Of a stretch of DNA of 10,567 bases, positions 7,127 through 10,567 are shown piece after piece. The stretch is from Candidatus Kapaibacterium sp. (GTDB lineage: Bacteria; Bacteroidota; Ignavibacteria; Kapaibacteriales; UBA961). Under the pieces are notes generated by a model. The model made no database searches. It was not told where the DNA came from and worked only from the letters and a program-made list of their open reading frames with translations. Location of the stretch: NCBI GenBank assembly GCA_023253875.1, contig JALRFC010000038.1, positions 1 to 10,567 of the forward strand, written 5' to 3'. The translations under genes and the position numbers were made by a program. Every line of letters begins with the position of its first letter. The first letter of the stretch is position 1.

Positions 7127-8404
7127 TCATACCCGGGATTTTTTTGCAAATGCACCAAGAAATACTATTCCTAGTAAAAAGAAGATGATTAATGCAAGTA
7201 ATGCAGAGCGATATGAACCAGAGATTTGCAAACTGATACCGAATAATAAAGGTCCGAGCCAACTGCTTCCTCGATCGGTCAATTCATAGATTCCAAAATA
7301 TCTTGATTCACTACCAATCGGGATAATTTTCGAATATATCGACCTTGCCATAGATTGACTACCACCAAGTACCAATGCTATAACTCCACTCAATACATAA
7401 AAATGTATGGATGATCCCGGTGGAAGGAATGCATATGCATATATGATGATACACATCCATAGTATCAAACTCAGCATTAACATATGTAGTGCAGAAGATG
7501 AATTCGCTAGTTTACCAAATATCAATGCTCCAAATATGGCAATGATTTGCACAAGAAGAATAGAAACCTGAAGTGTTTCAAGTGGTAATTTCAATTCTTC
7601 ACTTCCAAACTGAGCAGCCATTGAAATCACCGTTTGAATGCCATCATTGAAAAGAAGAAATGCAATCAAAAAAAGGACTATTCGAGGTTGATGCAGAATG
7701 TCCTTCAATCCTGAAATTGATATGAGTATGCCTTCACTTGAATTCTTGGGTTTAGAATGAGGTACACGCATAAATGGAACAAATGTGAAGATTCCCCACC
7801 AAATACCTGCCGATGCGAGTGAAATCCTCACGGCATGACCACCACTTATGCCAAGAGAATCTTTAAGTAAATAGAGACCAAGATTCATCAATAGCAAAAG
7901 TCCTCCTCCAGCATATCCAATTGCAAATCCACGAGCAGATACTTGATCTCTGGAACCTATGTCGGCAATATCATTGAGCATTGCATTATATGCAACAATA
8001 GAAGAACCATAAGCACCATTTGCTAGTATGAACAGTACAGCGCCAAGCATTGCATTTCCCGGTTCAATCCAATACATGCCAATAGTTGCCAAAGCACCAA
8101 TTACTGTACACAGCATAATGACAAATTTCTTTCCCAGCGGACCATCGGCTGCATAACCAATGATCGGAAGTAGCAGTAATTGAAGAAATACTGATATTGA
8201 CACTGCATATGGAAATAACGATTGAGGTGCAATCGGAATACCAAACACAGATAATGCTCCAATTGTCGTAGCTTCTGTTTGTGCTATGGAAGTGAGATAA
8301 GGGCCAAGAAATACAGTGATCACTGTAGTTGTGAATGCTGAACTTGCCCAATCATACATATACCAGGCAAAGCGTGCTTGAGATGACATGTGTATTATTT
8401 CCAT
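7127..8404 (-). CDS. UMF1-family MFS transporter (Atg22-like)
   Basis: This integral membrane protein of 425 residues has about twelve hydrophobic segments and belongs to the UMF1 branch of the major facilitator superfamily, related to fungal vacuolar Atg22 amino-acid effluxers. Family signatures are the N-terminal AWYMYDWASSAF (about 13-24), GYAGGGLLLL in the middle, FLLFNDGIQTVI, and near the C-terminus GGSQSMARSIYSKIIP followed by YFGIYELTDRGSSWLGP. The substrate of bacterial members is not established; amino-acid or metabolite efflux is a guess. ATG 8404 is used; ATG 8389 is an alternative that would remove five residues, and neither has a Shine-Dalgarno site. The gene converges on the dehydrogenase with 3 bases between stops and is divergent from ftsQ. 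It is probably transcribed alone. Confidence 0.87.
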   Translation of the reverse strand: MEIIHMSSQARFAWYMYDWASSAFTTTVITVFLGPYLTSIAQTEATTIGALSVFGIPIAPQSLFPYAVSISVFLQLLLLPIIGYAADGPLGKKFVIMLCTVIGALATIGMYWIEPGNAMLGAVLFILANGAYGSSIVAYNAMLNDIADIGSRDQVSARGFAIGYAGGGLLLLMNLGLYLLKDSLGISGGHAVRISLASAGIWWGIFTFVPFMRVPHSKPKNSSEGILISISGLKDILHQPRIVLFLIAFLLFNDGIQTVISMAAQFGSEELKLPLETLQVSILLVQIIAIFGALIFGKLANSSSALHMLMLSLILWMCIIIYAYAFLPPGSSIHFYVLSGVIALVLGGSQSMARSIYSKIIPIGSESRYFGIYELTDRGSSWLGPLLFGISLQISGSYRSALLALIIFFLLGIVFLGAFAKKSRV

Positions 8405-8492
8405 TTATCAAAATGTTCAGGTAGTAAATTACATTTTCTTTTGAGTTTTTCTTTTTACAATCACATAATTCCTTACATATCAGGGATTTTTT

Positions 8493-8517
8493 TCTTGACA
8501 TTCAAGATACAGTCTTG
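8493..8517. promoter_or_regulatory. Candidate operator: three alternating TCTTG/CAAGA half-sites at 10-base spacing
   Basis: TCTTG (8493-8497), CAAGA (8503-8507) and TCTTG (8513-8517) are the same 5-base word in alternating orientation, starting exactly 10 bases apart. The first pair extends to a perfect 6-base inverted repeat, TCTTGA-CAT-TCAAGA. The array begins two bases before the TTGACA element and ends immediately before TATGTTTG, so it fills the promoter spacer. A protein bound there would sit on one helix face and compete with RNA polymerase. The regulator is unknown. Confidence 0.45.
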
Positions 8518-8525
8518 TATGTTTG
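8495..8525 (+). promoter_or_regulatory. Putative ftsQA promoter (TTGACA ... TATGTTTG)
   Basis: TTGACA at 8495-8500 is a perfect -35 hexamer. After 17 bases comes TATGTT (8518-8523), four of six matches to TATAAT. The same bases extended (TATGTTTG, 8518-8525) match the Bacteroidota -7 consensus TAnnTTTG exactly, with TTG 20 bases upstream. Both promoter models therefore agree on this site. Transcription would start near 8530, giving a leader of about 88 bases before the ftsQ ATG. Confidence 0.65.
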
Positions 8526-8530
8526 TGCCG

Positions 8531-8557
8531 GATTGTCTCAGCAGCATAGAGTCAATC
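8531..8557 (+). repeat. Inverted repeat / hairpin at the predicted ftsQ transcription start
   Basis: GATTGTCTC (8531-8539) and GAGTCAATC (8549-8557) pair as 5 bp plus a T-T mismatch plus 3 bp around a 9-base loop. It begins five bases after the -7 element, where transcription should start. It could be a DNA operator at the start site or a hairpin at the very 5' end of the mRNA that protects it from decay. No U-tract follows, so it is not a terminator. Confidence 0.45.
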
Positions 8558-8605
8558 ACCTAAATTTCTATCTCATATTTCAATAAATCATATAATCCCT
8601 TCCAA

Positions 8606-8613
8606 GAGGTGAT
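8606..8613 (+). promoter_or_regulatory. Strong Shine-Dalgarno site deciding the ftsQ start
   Basis: GAGGTGAT offers eight consecutive bases complementary to the usual 16S rRNA 3' end and ends five bases before ATG 8619. It favours that ATG over TTG 8616 and over ATG 8637, which would be 23 bases away. The flanks CAATAAATCA (8581-8590) and TGATTATTG (8610-8618) could pair with one bulged A and partly hide the site. Confidence 0.7.
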
Positions 8614-8618
8614 TATTG

Positions 8619-9440
8619 ATGTATTTGTGTGTATTGATGGCAAAGTTCTTTTTTTCTCAGAAATATGATCCAACAGATATTAGCCCTGAAGCAAGAGCAG
8701 GAGCCATAAGTCAATTGATTGTAATCGGATTAGTGATCATTGCCATATTAATTCTTGCGATACGGTGGAAATCCACTCAGCATGTACAGTCAATTGTCAT
8801 TGAAGGTGCGAAAGCAATTCGACCAGAAGAAATCATGGCTATGGCATCATTGACACTATCTGATACGACTGAATCTGCTTCAAAGAAAAGATTGGCGCAT
8901 ATACGAATGAATATACTCAAGCATCCATATATCAAAGATGCAATTGTAGAAAGCAATGGAATCAGAGGAATCAAGATAGATGTACAGGAAAGGCAACCAT
9001 ATATAGCTTTTCCATCTACATCGGGGAAAATTGACTATGTTGATTCAAGCGGTGTCATCCTTCCCTATGAGATATTCTCTCATAATTCTGATGTTCCCAT
9101 CATACATGGCATATATGATGGAAAGAAAATCAATAGAATGATATTGAAACATATTTCTCAGATCATTGAAACAGCCAAGAAAAAAGATATAGGACTTCAA
9201 GAGCTGCTTTCTGAAATTGATGTGAATCATTCAAAGAAAGAATATACCTTCATTACAACTGATGGTGAAACTGAGATTATGTTTGGATCTGCAGACAATA
9301 TTGACAGAAAATTGGAAAAACTCAGATTGTATATGCTTCATGCATCCACTAGGCAAGGTCATCCTCGCTATGTTGATATTCGTTGGAAGAATCAAGTTGT
9401 TATTGGTAAACAGTCCTTATTGGCTAGTTCAGGAAATTGA
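8619..9440 (+). CDS. ftsQ: Cell division protein FtsQ (DivIB)
   Basis: FtsQ is a bitopic inner-membrane divisome protein that links early FtsZ-ring components to the septal peptidoglycan synthesis machinery through FtsL/FtsB. The 273-residue product has a short cytoplasmic N-terminus, one hydrophobic membrane helix at about 29-49 (ending LILAIRW), then a POTRA-type domain (about 53-125: HVQSIVIEGAKAI, followed by the helix-strand pattern up to IKIDVQERQPYIAF). The region DYVDSSGVILPY (139-150) is the typical start of the FtsQ/DivIB beta domain. Sequence conservation in this family is low, so the call also relies on the adjacent ftsA, 23 bases downstream. The start is fixed by the Shine-Dalgarno site; ATG 8637 (MAKFFFSQ) is the alternative. 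murG/murC, which usually precede ftsQ, are absent here. Confidence 0.88.
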   Translation: MYLCVLMAKFFFSQKYDPTDISPEARAGAISQLIVIGLVIIAILILAIRWKSTQHVQSIVIEGAKAIRPEEIMAMASLTLSDTTESASKKRLAHIRMNILKHPYIKDAIVESNGIRGIKIDVQERQPYIAFPSTSGKIDYVDSSGVILPYEIFSHNSDVPIIHGIYDGKKINRMILKHISQIIETAKKKDIGLQELLSEIDVNHSKKEYTFITTDGETEIMFGSADNIDRKLEKLRLYMLHASTRQGHPRYVDIRWKNQVVIGKQSLLASSGN

Positions 9441-9451
9441 TCCCTATTTGT

Positions 9452-9456
9452 AAGGA
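9452..9456 (+). promoter_or_regulatory. Shine-Dalgarno site of ftsA
   Basis: AAGGA lies seven bases before ATG 9464 in the 23-base gap after ftsQ. An out-of-frame ATG at 9460 is closed by a stop after five codons, so 9464 is the start. Confidence 0.65.
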
Positions 9457-9463
9457 AAGATGT

Positions 9464-10567
9464 ATGTCTATTGGTGAATATAAAGCAGTATTGGATATCG
9501 GTACAACGAAGGTTGTAGCACTAATTGCTTCGCAAAATAATACTTCGGGAAATCTAGACATACTTGGTATTGGTGCATCTGTCAATGAAGGTCTTCGTAA
9601 GGGCGTGGTGATCAATATTGACAAAACGGTAAAAGCAATCACTCAAGCCATGTCAATCGCTGAACAACAAGCAGGTGTAAAGGTCAAAGATGTAACTATT
9701 GGAATTTCCGGTGACCACATACAGTCCTTGCTTACAAGATCAATCATTGCTATTCCCAATGCTTCCAGAGAGATATCTGAGTTTGACGTTCAACGCATCA
9801 TAGATGATGCCATGAATGTAAAGCTTCCTTCCGACAGACAAATCTTGCATATCCTACCACAAGAATATATCATTGATGGTCAGGATGGGGTCATAGATCC
9901 AATCGGTATGAGTGGAGTGCGCATGGAATCAAATGTCCATGTCATAACAGCCCTACTTTCTGCCATACAAAATCTTCACAAGTGTATACAAAGAGCCGAA
10001 TTGACAGTCAATCGAATGATTATCAATCCCATTGCTTCAAGTAATGCTGTGCTTGAAGCAGATGAAAAAGAAGTCGGTGTTGCATTGATAGATATCGGTG
10101 GTGGCACCACAGATATAGCTGTCTTTAAAGATAATGTCATTCGTCATACTGCCAGCATACCACTTGCAGGTAATCAAATCACTGAGGATATATCCGCTGG
10201 TCTGGGTATATTGTTTAATCAAGCTGAACGATTAAAAAGAGATTTCGGACATGCTACGATTGAGAGTATTTTACATGAAGAAACCATTATGGTTCCTGGT
10301 ATTAGTGGCCGAAATCCTTTAGAGATCAATAAGAGTCTATTGGCTCGTATCATAGGTCCAATTCTTGAAGAAATTTTTGAACATAGTTTTGAAGAACTAC
10401 GAAAGTCCGGTTATATCCATCGATTGCCTGCAGGTATTGTCTTGACTGGAGGCTCATCATTGTTACATGGAAATGATGATTTGGCATCCAGAATATTTGG
10501 TATGCCTGTAAAATTGGGAATTCCTAATGGTTTGCATTTCGGTGGTTTTGGAAGTGATATAGAACAT
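9464..10567 (+). CDS. ftsA: Cell division protein FtsA, 3' end beyond the window
   Basis: FtsA is the actin-like ATPase that tethers FtsZ polymers to the membrane and recruits later division proteins. The frame is open through 368 codons to the window edge; the family is usually 400 to 450 residues, so only the last part is missing. The actin-fold ATP-binding motifs are present: DIGTTK (11-16) for phosphate 1, ALIDIGGGTTDIAVF (207-221) for phosphate 2, and GIVLTGGSSLL (324-334) for the adenosine motif. NEGLRKGVVINID (41-53) and the SHS2 1C-domain region (about 85-165) are typical of FtsA and absent from MreB. The C-terminal amphipathic membrane-targeting helix lies outside the window. ftsZ would be expected next. 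Confidence 0.95.
   Translation, partial: MSIGEYKAVLDIGTTKVVALIASQNNTSGNLDILGIGASVNEGLRKGVVINIDKTVKAITQAMSIAEQQAGVKVKDVTIGISGDHIQSLLTRSIIAIPNASREISEFDVQRIIDDAMNVKLPSDRQILHILPQEYIIDGQDGVIDPIGMSGVRMESNVHVITALLSAIQNLHKCIQRAELTVNRMIINPIASSNAVLEADEKEVGVALIDIGGGTTDIAVFKDNVIRHTASIPLAGNQITEDISAGLGILFNQAERLKRDFGHATIESILHEETIMVPGISGRNPLEINKSLLARIIGPILEEIFEHSFEELRKSGYIHRLPAGIVLTGGSSLLHGNDDLASRIFGMPVKLGIPNGLHFGGFGSDIEH

Larger units (their letters stand above)
8405..8618. other. Divergent intergenic region between the MFS transporter and ftsQ
   Basis: This 214-base AT-rich spacer holds no open reading frame of note. The left half (8405-8480) is T-rich on the plus strand and has no recognisable promoter for the minus-strand transporter; TAATTTAC (8424-8431, minus) is only a partial -7 match. 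The right half contains the ftsQ promoter, three TCTTG/CAAGA half-sites, an inverted repeat at the expected transcription start and the ftsQ ribosome binding site, each listed separately. Confidence 0.8.

Noticed and set aside
7130..7147. CCCGGG followed by a run of T as a terminator for the dehydrogenase operon
   Set aside because: The GC palindrome has no loop and cannot form a usable hairpin; the T run is part of the transporter coding sequence.
8064..8351. 95-codon open frame on the minus strand within the transporter gene
   Set aside because: It is a shadow in another frame of the clearly supported UMF1 transporter, with no recognisable domain or start signal.
9262..9453. Small plus-strand frame overlapping the end of ftsQ
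   Set aside because: It overlaps the FtsQ reading frame, shows no protein-like pattern and has no ribosome binding site.

Overview
The window is an AT-rich, gene-dense bacterial chromosomal segment. It holds nine protein-coding genes, one of them cut by the right edge. I see no tRNA, rRNA, CRISPR array, insertion sequence or phage gene. Protein features point to the Bacteroidota/Chlorobiota (FCB) side of the tree: a UMF1-type transporter, an FAD/Fe-S/CCG oxidoreductase fused in one chain, the RimO and DapF motif variants, and promoter-like elements of the form TAnnTTTG. Several genes also carry clear Shine-Dalgarno sequences (for example GAGGTGAT before ftsQ and AGGTGAT before dapF). These are rare in typical Bacteroidia, so a Chlorobi, Ignavibacteria or Kapabacteria-like relative is more likely. 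This placement is inference.

Layout. At the left edge is what looks like an intrinsic terminator cut by the window boundary. Next comes rimO on the minus strand (ribosomal protein S12 methylthiotransferase). A divergent promoter region of about 140 bases separates rimO from a tight plus-strand cluster: an inositol-monophosphatase family gene (suhB-like), dapF, ruvC, a CoA-pyrophosphatase-type Nudix hydrolase, and a large FAD/Fe-S D-2-hydroxyacid (probably D-lactate) dehydrogenase. Junctions in the cluster are a 3-base gap, two 4-base ATGA overlaps and a 14-base overlap, so the five genes are almost certainly one translationally coupled transcription unit. The last gene meets a minus-strand UMF1-family MFS transporter tail to tail with only 3 bases between the stop codons.

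After a 214-base divergent intergenic region, ftsQ and ftsA run rightwards as the start of a cell-division operon, with ftsA running off the window. ftsQ here has its own promoter region and is not preceded by murG/murC as in the usual dcw cluster. That region is the most interesting non-coding DNA in the window. A TTGACA/TATGTTTG promoter is overlaid by three alternating 5-base half-sites at exactly 10-base intervals. A second inverted repeat lies at the expected transcription start, and a strong Shine-Dalgarno site follows.

How the genes work together. The operon mixes housekeeping roles: phosphomonoester hydrolysis, meso-diaminopimelate supply for lysine and peptidoglycan, Holliday-junction resolution, nucleotide/CoA clean-up and respiratory oxidation of a hydroxy acid. 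There is no obvious single pathway. dapF (peptidoglycan precursor) and ftsQA (divisome) both serve cell-wall growth and division but lie in separate units. I found no convincing undescribed multi-gene system. The observations worth following up are regulatory.
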